A stretch of 64,000 nt of DNA from an uncultured Collinsella sp. Its GTDB lineage: Bacteria > Actinomycetota > Coriobacteriia > Coriobacteriales > Coriobacteriaceae. The stretch spans positions 124,001 to 188,000 of the forward strand of contig CALKKS010000008.1 in the NCBI GenBank assembly GCA_937995345.1, read 5' to 3'. The position numbers and the translations under genes are program-made. Positions within the stretch are counted from its first letter, which is position 1; every line of letters begins with the position of its first letter. The notes below the pieces were generated by a model, which was given only the letters and a program-made list of their open reading frames with translations, did not search any database and was not told where the DNA came from. Shown in pieces: positions 8,220-17,534 of this stretch.

Positions 8220-9086
8220 TTAGTTGACAATATGCGAGCTCATATAGTCGATAAAGCGCCTCGTGGCGATAGGCATGGTGTCCCAGCTGCGCCAGGCTGC
8301 CACCACGTCGCGCGAGGGGGCGTGCACGATGGGACGCACGCGAATATCGGCCCGCATGCCCTCAACGGTACGACGGTAGAGCATGCTCACGCCTAGGCCC
8401 TCCTCCACCATCGCCATAATGGTGTAGTCGTCGGTCACCTCGCTCGTCACGTGCGGCGACAGGCCGTGCGCCGCGAATGCATCGAGCACCAGGCTCTGTT
8501 CGCCCTCATCCAGCAGCACAAACGGCTCGGACGCCAGATCGGCGAGCGTTACCTTTTCCTTTGCCGCCAGCGGATGCGCGGCCGGCAGCAGTGCCACCAA
8601 CTCGTCGTGATAGACCACGCGCTTCTCGAGCCCGGCGGTAAATCCGCGCGCCGTAAAGCAAAAGTCAACCACGCCATCGTGCACCCACTGGGCGTTGCGC
8701 GTGTAATCGCCCTGCTTGAGGGTAAAGTGCACGCCTGGATGCAGGGCCCCAAAGTCGCGGATCACACGCGGCAACACAGTACGGCTCACGTTGGTAAACG
8801 TCGCAATGCGAATATCAGTCGTCGAAAGCCCCAGCAGCTCCTGACGTTTGCCCTCAAGCTCGGCCTCGGCAGTTACAATCTGTCGCAGATACGGCAGGTA
8901 CTGCTTGCCGTCGCGCGTAAGCGAAACGCCCTGCTTACCGCGCTCGATAAGCGTGGTGCCCAGCTCGCGTTCGAGCGCCTTGACGGCCTGGCTCACCGCG
9001 CTTTGCGTATAGCCCAGCTCATCGGCCGCGCCCTTGAGGCTGCCGCGATCGACCACCATACACACAATCTGATACCGCGATGCCAT
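8220..9086 (-). CDS. LysR-family transcriptional regulator
   Basis: A 288-residue LysR-type protein. The helix-turn-helix spans about residues 3-62 (VDRGSLKGAADELGYTQSAVSQ, then VKALERELGTTLIERG and SLTRDGKQYLPY). The effector-binding domain follows, with TDIRIATFTNVSRTVLP at its start and LAAKEKVTLADLASEPFVLLDEG in the middle. ATG at 9086 with TGGAGG upstream. It is divergent from the EamA exporter gene (start 9245), with about 158 bases between starts, so it probably controls that exporter (inference from the usual LysR arrangement). Confidence 0.88.
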   Translation of the reverse strand: MASRYQIVCMVVDRGSLKGAADELGYTQSAVSQAVKALERELGTTLIERGKQGVSLTRDGKQYLPYLRQIVTAEAELEGKRQELLGLSTTDIRIATFTNVSRTVLPRVIRDFGALHPGVHFTLKQGDYTRNAQWVHDGVVDFCFTARGFTAGLEKRVVYHDELVALLPAAHPLAAKEKVTLADLASEPFVLLDEGEQSLVLDAFAAHGLSPHVTSEVTDDYTIMAMVEEGLGVSMLYRRTVEGMRADIRVRPIVHAPSRDVVAAWRSWDTMPIATRRFIDYMSSHIVN

Positions 9087-9244
9087 CTTGCCTCCACATC
9101 GACGCAGTCGTAAAACGTTTTGCCAGCGCTTTTCGCGCCTACTTCAGCTTTGCTTAATCATACTGAAGATACATTCGCTTTACTACATCCATATCTGGGC
9201 GCAGAATCCTTTTTGCGAAACCGTTCTGTAATAAAAGGAGTCCC

Positions 9245-10147
9245 ATGGATCGCAAAAAAGCAATCGCGCTCTCATTTTCCGTTCCCGTCGCATGGGGCTT
9301 TTCGTATCCCCTCATGAAGATCGGCATGGACAGCATGAACGCCACGAGCATCGTCGCGCTGCGCTGCATCATCGCCTTCGTGGCCTGCCTGCTGCTCTTC
9401 CACAAGCATGCGTTCCGCATCAACCGCGACCTGATGGTCCGCGCCGCCATTATCGGCGCCATCATGGCAACCGAGCTCACCTGCATGTGCCTGGGCTCCA
9501 GCCTCACCTCTGCCTCCACCGCCGGCTTTTTGCAGAGCCTGACGGTCGTGATCGTGCCGTTTGCCAATGCGGCCCTGCTGCGTCGCGCCCCCGAGCGCAA
9601 GGTGCTCATCGGAACCGCCATCGTCACCTGCGGTATGCTGCTGCTCTCGGGCGCCGACTTTACCAGCCTGAATCCCGGCGCGATCATCATGCTGCTCTCG
9701 GCCTTTATCTATGCCGGCCACATCATTGTGGCGAAGCGCTTTGTCGAAGAAGTCGACCCGCTGGCCTTGGGTGTTTGGCAGCTGGGCTTTGGCGGTCTGT
9801 TCTCGGGCATCGCGGCATGCACCTTTGGCGGCTTCACGCTTCCCAGCACGCCCAACGAGATCGTCGTTGTCGTCGCGCTCGCACTTATCTGCTCTGCCTA
9901 TGGCTTTATCACCCAGACGCTCGTGCAGCCCCACGTGCCCGCCGAGACCACCGGCTTCGCCTTCTCGCTCGAGCCGGTCTGCTCCGCCGTCTTCTCGTTC
10001 TTCCTGGTCGGCGAGGTCCTAAGCCCCATCGCCTTCTTTGGCGCCGCCCTCATCCTCACCGGCGTCATGGTGGCAACCGTCGAGCTCCCGCGCCTTCGCT
10101 CGCAAGTACACGCTCACATGGCAGGAGCGCCCGAGCACGTCTCGTAG
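9245..10147 (+). CDS. EamA/DMT-family exporter
   Basis: A 300-residue drug/metabolite-transporter protein with ten predicted helices in two EamA repeats. The first repeat begins ALSFSVPVAWGFSYPLMKIG; the second begins with LSAFIYAGHIIVAKRFVE and ends with LEPVCSAVFSFFLVGEVLS, the characteristic 'EP...a.....gE.l' element of EamA proteins. Such transporters move amino acids or other metabolites across the inner membrane; the substrate is unknown. ATG at 9245 preceded by AAAGGAGTCCC. Regulated, by inference, by the divergent LysR gene. Confidence 0.88.
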   Translation: MDRKKAIALSFSVPVAWGFSYPLMKIGMDSMNATSIVALRCIIAFVACLLLFHKHAFRINRDLMVRAAIIGAIMATELTCMCLGSSLTSASTAGFLQSLTVVIVPFANAALLRRAPERKVLIGTAIVTCGMLLLSGADFTSLNPGAIIMLLSAFIYAGHIIVAKRFVEEVDPLALGVWQLGFGGLFSGIAACTFGGFTLPSTPNEIVVVVALALICSAYGFITQTLVQPHVPAETTGFAFSLEPVCSAVFSFFLVGEVLSPIAFFGAALILTGVMVATVELPRLRSQVHAHMAGAPEHVS

Positions 10148-10235
10148 ACCCCACTCTTCATACAGCCGCGGCATAGAGGTCTCCGGTACACCTTTACAAT
10201 AGATGTCAACACAGCATCTGCCATAAAGGAGCCCC

Positions 10236-10964
10236 ATGGACACCGCAACCCGCGACCGCAACATAGCAACTTGGTTGGGCGATGCGCCGCAGCCGGTACG
10301 TGACACGACGAACCAGCTGCTCGAGCGCATCGCCCTTTTGCGTGCCGAGCAGACGATCTACCCGGCACAAGACGACATCCTCAATGCCCTCGCCTACACC
10401 CCGGCCGACCAGGTCAAGGTTGTCATCTTGGGTCAAGACCCCTATCACGGGCCCAACCAGGCCATGGGGCTGTCGTTTTCGGTCCCCGCGACACAAACCA
10501 AACTGCCGCCGAGCCTGCGCAACATCTATAAGGAACTCAACGCCGATCTGGGCTGCCCCATCCCCGCCACGGGAGACCTAACCCCCTGGGCACAACAGGG
10601 CGCCCTGCTCCTCAACACCACGCTCACCGTGCGCGAGCATGCCGCCAACTCGCACGCCAAGCTGGGTTGGAGCACGCTGACCGACTATGTTATCGAGCAC
10701 TGCTGCCTGCTGCCCCAACCGGTCGTCTTTTTGACATGGGGCCGCTTTGCCCAGCAGATGGTCGAGGGCAAGCTCGCCGCGACTGGCGCGGGCAAGGCAA
10801 CCGGCAAATACTGCTTAGCCTCCACGCACCCCTCGCCACTTTCGGCCAACCGTGCCACGGCAGAACTCCCCGCTTTTATGGGGTCGCGCCCCTTCTCTGC
10901 TGCCAATGAGCTGCTCGAGCAAAACGGCGGCAGCCCCATCGACTGGGGCTGCCTCACCTTATAA
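10236..10964 (+). CDS. ung: Uracil-DNA glycosylase, family 1
   Basis: A 242-residue family-1 uracil-DNA glycosylase, which removes uracil from DNA at the start of base-excision repair. The water-activating loop GQDPYHG lies at residues 66-72 (catalytic Asp68), followed by AMGLSFSVP, where the Phe stacks on uracil. The C-terminal part has the TWGRFAQ strand and the DNA-intercalation motif THPSPLSANR. Length is normal for the family. ATG at 10236 with AAAGGAGCCCC directly before it. It is convergent with the large LRR gene (5 bases apart), and no terminator stem is visible between them. Confidence 0.95.
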   Translation: MDTATRDRNIATWLGDAPQPVRDTTNQLLERIALLRAEQTIYPAQDDILNALAYTPADQVKVVILGQDPYHGPNQAMGLSFSVPATQTKLPPSLRNIYKELNADLGCPIPATGDLTPWAQQGALLLNTTLTVREHAANSHAKLGWSTLTDYVIEHCCLLPQPVVFLTWGRFAQQMVEGKLAATGAGKATGKYCLASTHPSPLSANRATAELPAFMGSRPFSAANELLEQNGGSPIDWGCLTL

Positions 10965-10969
10965 CCTGT

Positions 10970-13900
10970 CTAGCCGGCAATCCAATAATCCGGGTACTTA
11001 TTGATATCGATGGGCGCGGTAAGCTCGCTGATATCGCCGATGGCCTCCATGCGCATCAGCGAGCGCAGGTGATTCTCGCTCTCCATGATCGGCTCATTTA
11101 CGGCCCTATTAAGCACATCGAACGTCGGCGATTCAAACGTATCCATGTCGACATTGCCGAACCACTTGCTCACGACGTAGTCGGCCTCCTCGTCATCTGT
11201 GGTAACCCCCACCATCTGATGGGACCACGTCTTGAGCGCCGCCTCGCGATCGGCCTCGGCAATATCGAGTTCCACGTTGCTGCCAAACGAGAACGACATG
11301 CTCTCCGTCCCGCCTAGTAGCTCTGGCAGCGGACAGCCGGAAGGCAGCGTTACCGTCACGCCGCTACAGCCCATAAACGCACCGTTCTGGATGCCGGTCA
11401 CCTTATCGCACAGCGCAATCTCGGTGAGGTTCGAGCAGCGCGAGAAGGCGTTCGAGGCGATTACGGTTGGCTCCGTCAACACACTCGCCAGATCGGCCCG
11501 CTCGATATCGGAGGGCGCCGAGACTAGCGTGGCGGTACCGTCACCGTTGTCCTCGATCTTCCATTCATCGCTCTCAGGTGCATCACTACCCGATTGGATA
11601 ACCGTAGAAGCCTCGACCAGTGGCAGCCCCATCATGGTTCGCAAGCGATTCTCGGGCTCCAACAGATTTGCAGCCATCTGCGCCTCGATCGCCTCGACCG
11701 TCGGCTCCGGACCCGTCCCCATATAGAAGTCCAAGTACATATTCCAATAGACTTCTTCGAAATACGTGTCGTAGTCGTCGTAGCCAACGAACCCGTAGAC
11801 CCACGCATTGAGGTAGTCCTGCTCCATGCCACTAGGCACCGACAGATGAATGCGGCCGGCTTCCTCCTCGGCATCGGTTACGCCGTCAAAGAAGAAACCC
11901 ACGCCCGGCGACGGATAGCCCAGCGTCGCAATACCAGCGCCGACTGTCAGGTTATTAAAGTTGGCATCATTGCCAAACACTGAAGACGCCAGATAGTTCT
12001 GAGAGCCCGTACCCGTAGCTGCATCGTAGTCGCCCTTGGTGTCCGCCACGAACGATGCGCTCGTGAGCCTCGGGCAATTCGTGAATGCCTGGTCGTTGAT
12101 TTCCATCGTCGCCGCGTGCAGAGACACGGACGTAAGGTTCGTACAGCCATCGAACGCCGACACACCGACGTGGATATCGTTATCGGGAAGGTCGATGTTC
12201 AGGTCGCCCGCGATGCCAGAATTCCTAAAGGCATAGCGATCGATATACGCCAGATGAGGAGCCGAAGTCCAATCGATATCCCACACGCCTCCGGTTCCCT
12301 CAAAGGCGCCGGGCAGGTCCTTGGCGCCGGACAAGGAATAGCCGCCAAAGATCTCAGTCGTACTCGGCAGCAGCTCAATCGTTCCGTTGAGCACCGAAGG
12401 CGCACCGAGCAAGATGCTTGGCTTGCCTTCCGCATCGTCATCTAAATAGCCGTAGAGAAGGACAGCGTCGTCGCTTGGAGCATCGCAACCAAAATCGGAA
12501 ATGCCGTCGATGGTGACAAAGCGGCTGTCGTAGCCCTGCAACTCGCCATCGGGCGCATACCAGGTGCAGCCGGCCGAATTGGGATTCTCGGTCGTGGCAA
12601 AAACGCCCTTTTTAGCACGCGACGCCACAAAGCCCAGGCTCGTGCAGCCCTTAAGGGCATCGGCTCCTACCTCGATGCTATCGGGCGTGCCGATAAACAC
12701 GCCCTGAAGGTTCTGGCAGTTCTCGAACGCGTTGCGGCCGATCGCACTCGTCTGCTCGTCCAGATTGACAAACATGAGCTCCGCGTCGCCCGAGAAAGCG
12801 TACGGCGCAATGGAATCGACTTCGAGCCGCTCGCCGCTATCCGTCAGCAAGGTGCTGTCAAAGGTCGCGGGCAGATTACCGTTCTCATCGCCTGCAGCGG
12901 AGAGCAAAATCGTCTTACCGGCGTTGACATAATACAAATAACCGTCTTGGGACAGGCTCGCCTTGATCACGCGCGCGTCGGGTGCACCGGCGGCGGCCTT
13001 GTGCTGCTCGACATACGCAACCTGCTCGTCGGTTACGCACACGATGGTCTGCACGGAACCGCCTGCGAGACTGCCGTCCTCGAGCGTCACGTTATCGGCA
13101 AACCATGGCATGAGCACCAACGTGTTAACCGATGTGTTGCCCGTAAAGGCACCCTTCATAATGGTGTTGGAAATCTGCACCAGGGCGATATTGGAACCCG
13201 TGTCGAGCACATAGCATAAATCGCTTTTGAGCTGCGAATTCATGTTGTACACCAGCCCCTGCGAGTACATGAGCCGGACGTCGGAATTACTCGCGGGCGA
13301 TACGTAAACGCCGTAGGCGCGCTCCAGCTCGCCCGCATGCTCGGTAATAAAATCGAGCAGTGCGGCATCGTCAACGACAAGGGTGCAGTCCCTCAGATTG
13401 CTCACGTCAATCTGAGGCAACTCACCCCCTTTGGACGCGTGCAGAACAATTCGGTCGAGCTTATTGCGATCGGGAATGGCAACACGGTCAATATCGGCAG
13501 GGACATCGAGTTCGCGCGTATGGTAGGGAACGCCCAAATACTCCCGGCCATCGCGAGAAGTCAAAATTCCCTCGTCCGTTGCGGCATAGACGGGGTTATC
13601 CGACGCCACACGGTAGGCATCGAGCACCTGAAAGCCCGCATTGACGTTGACGTAGTACACCGAGGACGGCAACTCCAGATTGTCGATCTGCCACGTAAAG
13701 CCTTCGCGCTGACGGCTATCGGTATAGGCATCGACCGCTTGGACGCCCTGGGGCACGCGCAGGGTCTCGACGCCGCCGTCGACCGACACGACCGACTCGT
13801 CCACATCGACGAGCGTCTGCAGGCGTGAGCTATTGGGGCTGGTCGGGTCGTCGTCAAAGCGATAGTTTTTGTCGAGAGCATAGCCCTGAAAGCGCACCTT

Positions 13901-15205
13901 GTAGGCGGGATCAATGGACGCGACATCGCCGGGAACCACCACATGGCGACCGGGCGTCAGCGTGTAGAAATACGGGGCGGCCGCCTCGTTCTCACACCAC
14001 CCCAGCAGCAGGGCATTGAGGTAGCCGTCCGAATCGACGTGGCCCGCCTGCTTCATAAAGGCTTCTTGCGTGTTGGCACTCAGCAGGTTTTCCTTGGAGC
14101 TCAGCGTACTCCAGATCACGTTACGCTTGCCCATCGAATCGGGCTGACCGACCACAAACAGGCACGACTGCGCCGGCTGGATGGTAACGCTGCGCGTCGT
14201 CCACGCCGCATCCTGCGACAAGCGCAGCGAGACGCTTACCGTGAGCGGCTGGCTCGAGCACAGCACCGGATTCTGCTCGCCCGCGGTATTGGTCCACGAG
14301 TTGATGCGCAGATACGGAAACGTGGCAAACTCATCCTTGGTGCAGGCAAGATAGTACATGCCGATGTCATCACTCCAGTGGACATCCATGGCACAGAACA
14401 GCGTCCAGGCATCGAGCATCTGTCCATCGTAGATTGCATCCTCCATGGGTGAAATCTGCACCTTATTGGGATCGACCAATCCAGCTGCACCGTTAAACTG
14501 CGTAAAGAACGTTGTGTCTCCCATAGGAGCACCCTTTTGGGGCGTGGGGTCCTGAAAAAGATACTTGTACGAATTGGCCGTCGAGTTGGCAGAGCCGCCA
14601 GAACCGGCATTGCCGCCGGAACCGGCGTTACCTGCGCCGCCGGCATTGCCGCCAAACGCTCCGCCCGCATTGATAACGGGGGCGTTCTGTCCGCCTCCCG
14701 AGCCGCCCGCGCCGCTGCCCGTGCCGCCCGCAACCCCCACGCCCGTTCCATCGGCCCTGCCGGTAACGTTGTAGGCGGTCGTGCCGCTTTGCCCCGTCAG
14801 ATTTGCCTGTCCCTGAGCGCTATCGAGCGGCGCCTGCTGCTCGCGTGCACTCGTTTCCCGGCTGTCGCTTTGCTCGTCGTGACGATTTGCCTCGGCATCC
14901 GTCGAGAGCGGGCTGATCTGATACGCCTCGCCAGACTCCGCGTCACCGTGGCTGTATGCAGCGATATATCCCGAAGGATCGAAGTTCAAATTGCTCTGGG
15001 CCAGCTCAAAGGCGACCGTGCCAAATACGCCGACCGCAGCAACCGAAGCCGCCACCGCCACGACACGCGTTGCGGCAAAAGGCTTGGCACGATACATTTT
15101 TTTAGCGGCATGCTGAGCATCCGCGGACGCATTCTGCGGGCCCTTTAATTTGGCAGACGCCGCATTCTTATGCGGAGCCATATGTTGAGGATGCTTGGAA
15201 AACAC
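10970..15205 (-). CDS. Giant leucine-rich-repeat surface protein, last gene of the operon
   Basis: A 1411-residue protein. A basic N-terminus is followed by one membrane helix at about 46-66 (VVAVAASVAAVGVFGTVAF), so the bulk should be outside the cell with the N-terminus inside. Residues about 150-225 form a Gly/Ser/Asn-rich linker (GGAGNAGSGGNAGSGGS). BspA/LRR_5-type leucine-rich repeats appear from about 780 onward: 'aFsgc..L..v.l......Ig..aF..C.nL' elements such as AIGRNAFENCQNLQGV, SVSLHAATMEINDQAFTNC and GIQNGAFMGCSGV. Such repeats usually mediate adhesion or protein binding. GTG start at 15205 with GAGGGAG upstream. It begins 15 bases after the transglutaminase-like gene, in the same operon. 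No sortase motif or C-terminal anchor is visible; anchoring is by the N-terminal helix. Confidence 0.82.
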   Translation of the reverse strand: MFSKHPQHMAPHKNAASAKLKGPQNASADAQHAAKKMYRAKPFAATRVVAVAASVAAVGVFGTVAFELAQSNLNFDPSGYIAAYSHGDAESGEAYQISPLSTDAEANRHDEQSDSRETSAREQQAPLDSAQGQANLTGQSGTTAYNVTGRADGTGVGVAGGTGSGAGGSGGGQNAPVINAGGAFGGNAGGAGNAGSGGNAGSGGSANSTANSYKYLFQDPTPQKGAPMGDTTFFTQFNGAAGLVDPNKVQISPMEDAIYDGQMLDAWTLFCAMDVHWSDDIGMYYLACTKDEFATFPYLRINSWTNTAGEQNPVLCSSQPLTVSVSLRLSQDAAWTTRSVTIQPAQSCLFVVGQPDSMGKRNVIWSTLSSKENLLSANTQEAFMKQAGHVDSDGYLNALLLGWCENEAAAPYFYTLTPGRHVVVPGDVASIDPAYKVRFQGYALDKNYRFDDDPTSPNSSRLQTLVDVDESVVSVDGGVETLRVPQGVQAVDAYTDSRQREGFTWQIDNLELPSSVYYVNVNAGFQVLDAYRVASDNPVYAATDEGILTSRDGREYLGVPYHTRELDVPADIDRVAIPDRNKLDRIVLHASKGGELPQIDVSNLRDCTLVVDDAALLDFITEHAGELERAYGVYVSPASNSDVRLMYSQGLVYNMNSQLKSDLCYVLDTGSNIALVQISNTIMKGAFTGNTSVNTLVLMPWFADNVTLEDGSLAGGSVQTIVCVTDEQVAYVEQHKAAAGAPDARVIKASLSQDGYLYYVNAGKTILLSAAGDENGNLPATFDSTLLTDSGERLEVDSIAPYAFSGDAELMFVNLDEQTSAIGRNAFENCQNLQGVFIGTPDSIEVGADALKGCTSLGFVASRAKKGVFATTENPNSAGCTWYAPDGELQGYDSRFVTIDGISDFGCDAPSDDAVLLYGYLDDDAEGKPSILLGAPSVLNGTIELLPSTTEIFGGYSLSGAKDLPGAFEGTGGVWDIDWTSAPHLAYIDRYAFRNSGIAGDLNIDLPDNDIHVGVSAFDGCTNLTSVSLHAATMEINDQAFTNCPRLTSASFVADTKGDYDAATGTGSQNYLASSVFGNDANFNNLTVGAGIATLGYPSPGVGFFFDGVTDAEEEAGRIHLSVPSGMEQDYLNAWVYGFVGYDDYDTYFEEVYWNMYLDFYMGTGPEPTVEAIEAQMAANLLEPENRLRTMMGLPLVEASTVIQSGSDAPESDEWKIEDNGDGTATLVSAPSDIERADLASVLTEPTVIASNAFSRCSNLTEIALCDKVTGIQNGAFMGCSGVTVTLPSGCPLPELLGGTESMSFSFGSNVELDIAEADREAALKTWSHQMVGVTTDDEEADYVVSKWFGNVDMDTFESPTFDVLNRAVNEPIMESENHLRSLMRMEAIGDISELTAPIDINKYPDYWIAG

Positions 15206-15220
15206 GTAAACCTACTCCCT

Positions 15221-17533
15221 CTACAACGCGCACAGCATGTAGCGACGGAAGCGTTCGATAACATTTTGAGGCGCCGGCATGCTTCGATGCAGGCGCTCGG
15301 TAAAACGACGGAGCGTGCGCAACTCGTTGGGCTTAAGCTCGCGGCCGCCAAACGCATAAGCCTGATGGAGCCGAATCGCTCGACGGTATTCCCATGGATC
15401 AATCTCGGGGAACGCCGCAGCAAAGGCATCCAGACAATCGAGTGGCTTGGTCTCGTCAAAGGCATCCACACCGCTTTGCTTCATCACAAGGGCAAGATAG
15501 CCGTAGAGTGCCGGCACACATATATCCTGCTCATCGTTCTCGATAGCCAGCGCGCGCAAAACGCGCAAGACAAACCTGCGGACGAACAGAGCGAGCAGGA
15601 CGGCAATCACCGCACCGGTCAAACCGACTCCGACTTTGGCAGCAACAGGAATGCCGTGCGACACCGGCACATTCTCGCGATGCTTATCCTCGCCCCGACC
15701 AGCGACCGAGCCCACATCGAGCGTCCTATCGTCGGCGCCGCTGCTCCACGCCTCGCCCACGTCGATAATCTTATCGGCATCGAGCGTCTGGCTATAGTAC
15801 CCAGGGGTAACCTCGACAGGCGTCCATCCCTGCCCGTCGAGGTAGATCTCGGTCCACGCGTGTGCATCGGCAGCCGTCAAGTCCAGCGGCACGCCCGCGT
15901 CGACGGCAGCGGCAAGCTGATCGTCGGGTGCCCGATAGCCCTCGACATAGCGCGCGGGGATTCCCTGAGATCGAAACGCGAGCGTTGCCGCCGTGGCAAA
16001 GTAGGCAGAGTTGCCCTCGTGCGCCGAGCCCAAGAACCACGCGACAAACGACGTCGCCCCGGTATAGGCTGGCGGGTTATCCGTCTGCCCCGCAAGTGAA
16101 GCCATCATCGTGCGAACGCGACTGATCACGGCTGTATCCGAAACATTCGCCTGAGCATCCCAGCTGTCGTTCGAGAACAGGTATGCATCGACGGCATCCC
16201 GCTCCTCCTCGCGAACGTCCAGGTATTTATCGCGGACAAAGGCGGCGTACACCCGCTCGCTTTTTGCGTAATCGCTCTCGGAGGACGCCAGCCAGCTCGA
16301 GTCCGCAATGACGTCGTCCATCGACACGTTATCGACGACCAGGCTATATGCCTTAGACGGCAACAGGTCCATACTGAGCATCGTCGAGCCCGTCAACATT
16401 GCACTGATACCGCTCAGTGAGCGCATCGTATAGGGAGCATAGGTGTATCTGCGGTTGGCGCCCGAGGCGTAGACCGCAATCTCAGCCGTCTCGACGGGCT
16501 CGCCGCCCTCACGCTCGGCCTCGGCATCAAACGCGGCGCGTTGCTCAGCTACCGTCAATCCGTTTTGGCACAACCACGCACGCATGCCGGACCATTTGCC
16601 CTCGTAGGACATCCAGTCGCCACGCCCCCACGACACGCCGTCAAACGTCGTGCCCACAAAACCCTTCATGAGCAGATCGTCATCAAGCGTCTTGTTGGCG
16701 GTAAGCGACAGCGTTGTGGAGTCTCCTTCGTTCATGTCCGCCGCTTGCGAAAGGTCGCCTTCGGGCAGCGTATCGTCCCCAAATCGGAGGCTCTGGACTG
16801 CCTTGACGGCAGACGCCGACATGGCGGACAACTCGGGAAGAGGCTGCACAAGGGATACCGTCAGCGCAGAGAGAACGCCACATGCGGCACATAGACCGCC
16901 AAGGCCGACAAGAACCTGGGGTAAACCTACCGTAGAGCCCCGCAACTCGCGAGCACGGCACTGGACAAGCCAGCCCGCAACGCCCAGCGTCATAGACATC
17001 GTGCAATCACCGAGCTGCAATATCATGGAATCAGCGCCGCAAATAACGACGATTAAGAGCGTGGGCCACGAGACGCTCAAGTTGGCAAAAAGCCAGCCAA
17101 ATGAGCCGGCAAACACACCGGCGAGCACTGCCAGCGACACGGCTTCACACAGCGTGCCAGCATCTGCCACCAAAGGAATATACAGCTCACAGATTGAATT
17201 GATATGAGCGATTACGGCATTGACGCAAGCATAGAAGCCCCAGCGCGCCGAAGGAACCAAGAGTGCGCATGCAAGCGCCACGAACGCTGCGGCCAAGGTG
17301 ATCCAGAAGGGAGTCTTTTTCGAAGTCATTGAGGTGCCCAAAGCGCCCAGCGCAACAGCCACGCCAGCGGCGACGGCAAGCATGATCCCCATGCACGTTG
17401 CACTCAGACACCCGGCAATTGCGCAGGTGAAACCCGCGGACAGTAAAACCGCGGGAGCCACCGACAGGAACACGTCGACGACGCGACCATTCGAAGCGAT
17501 GCGCTCCGTCGAAGCAAGAGTCACAAAGTCCAT
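15221..17533 (-). CDS. Membrane protein with transglutaminase-like domain (TgpA type), active-site Cys apparently Ser
   Basis: 770 residues. The start is the ATG at 17533, one base after the stop of the DUF58 gene, with GGAG upstream; the frame is open further up but overlaps that gene. Residues 1-240 hold six to eight membrane helices. An extracytoplasmic domain follows with a transglutaminase core: AYFATAATLAFRSQGIPARYVEGY near 505-528, then DAHAWTEIYLDGQGWTPVE with the His and Asp expected for the catalytic triad. In TgpA-type proteins the first motif normally reads G-x-C-x-x-F-A; here it reads GNSAYFA, placing Ser where the nucleophilic Cys is expected. A helix (about 600-625) and a cytoplasmic tail follow. 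MoxR/DUF58/TgpA trios are common in bacteria, but their exact job is poorly known. Confidence 0.8.
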   Translation of the reverse strand: MDFVTLASTERIASNGRVVDVFLSVAPAVLLSAGFTCAIAGCLSATCMGIMLAVAAGVAVALGALGTSMTSKKTPFWITLAAAFVALACALLVPSARWGFYACVNAVIAHINSICELYIPLVADAGTLCEAVSLAVLAGVFAGSFGWLFANLSVSWPTLLIVVICGADSMILQLGDCTMSMTLGVAGWLVQCRARELRGSTVGLPQVLVGLGGLCAACGVLSALTVSLVQPLPELSAMSASAVKAVQSLRFGDDTLPEGDLSQAADMNEGDSTTLSLTANKTLDDDLLMKGFVGTTFDGVSWGRGDWMSYEGKWSGMRAWLCQNGLTVAEQRAAFDAEAEREGGEPVETAEIAVYASGANRRYTYAPYTMRSLSGISAMLTGSTMLSMDLLPSKAYSLVVDNVSMDDVIADSSWLASSESDYAKSERVYAAFVRDKYLDVREEERDAVDAYLFSNDSWDAQANVSDTAVISRVRTMMASLAGQTDNPPAYTGATSFVAWFLGSAHEGNSAYFATAATLAFRSQGIPARYVEGYRAPDDQLAAAVDAGVPLDLTAADAHAWTEIYLDGQGWTPVEVTPGYYSQTLDADKIIDVGEAWSSGADDRTLDVGSVAGRGEDKHRENVPVSHGIPVAAKVGVGLTGAVIAVLLALFVRRFVLRVLRALAIENDEQDICVPALYGYLALVMKQSGVDAFDETKPLDCLDAFAAAFPEIDPWEYRRAIRLHQAYAFGGRELKPNELRTLRRFTERLHRSMPAPQNVIERFRRYMLCAL

Positions 17534-17534
17534 G

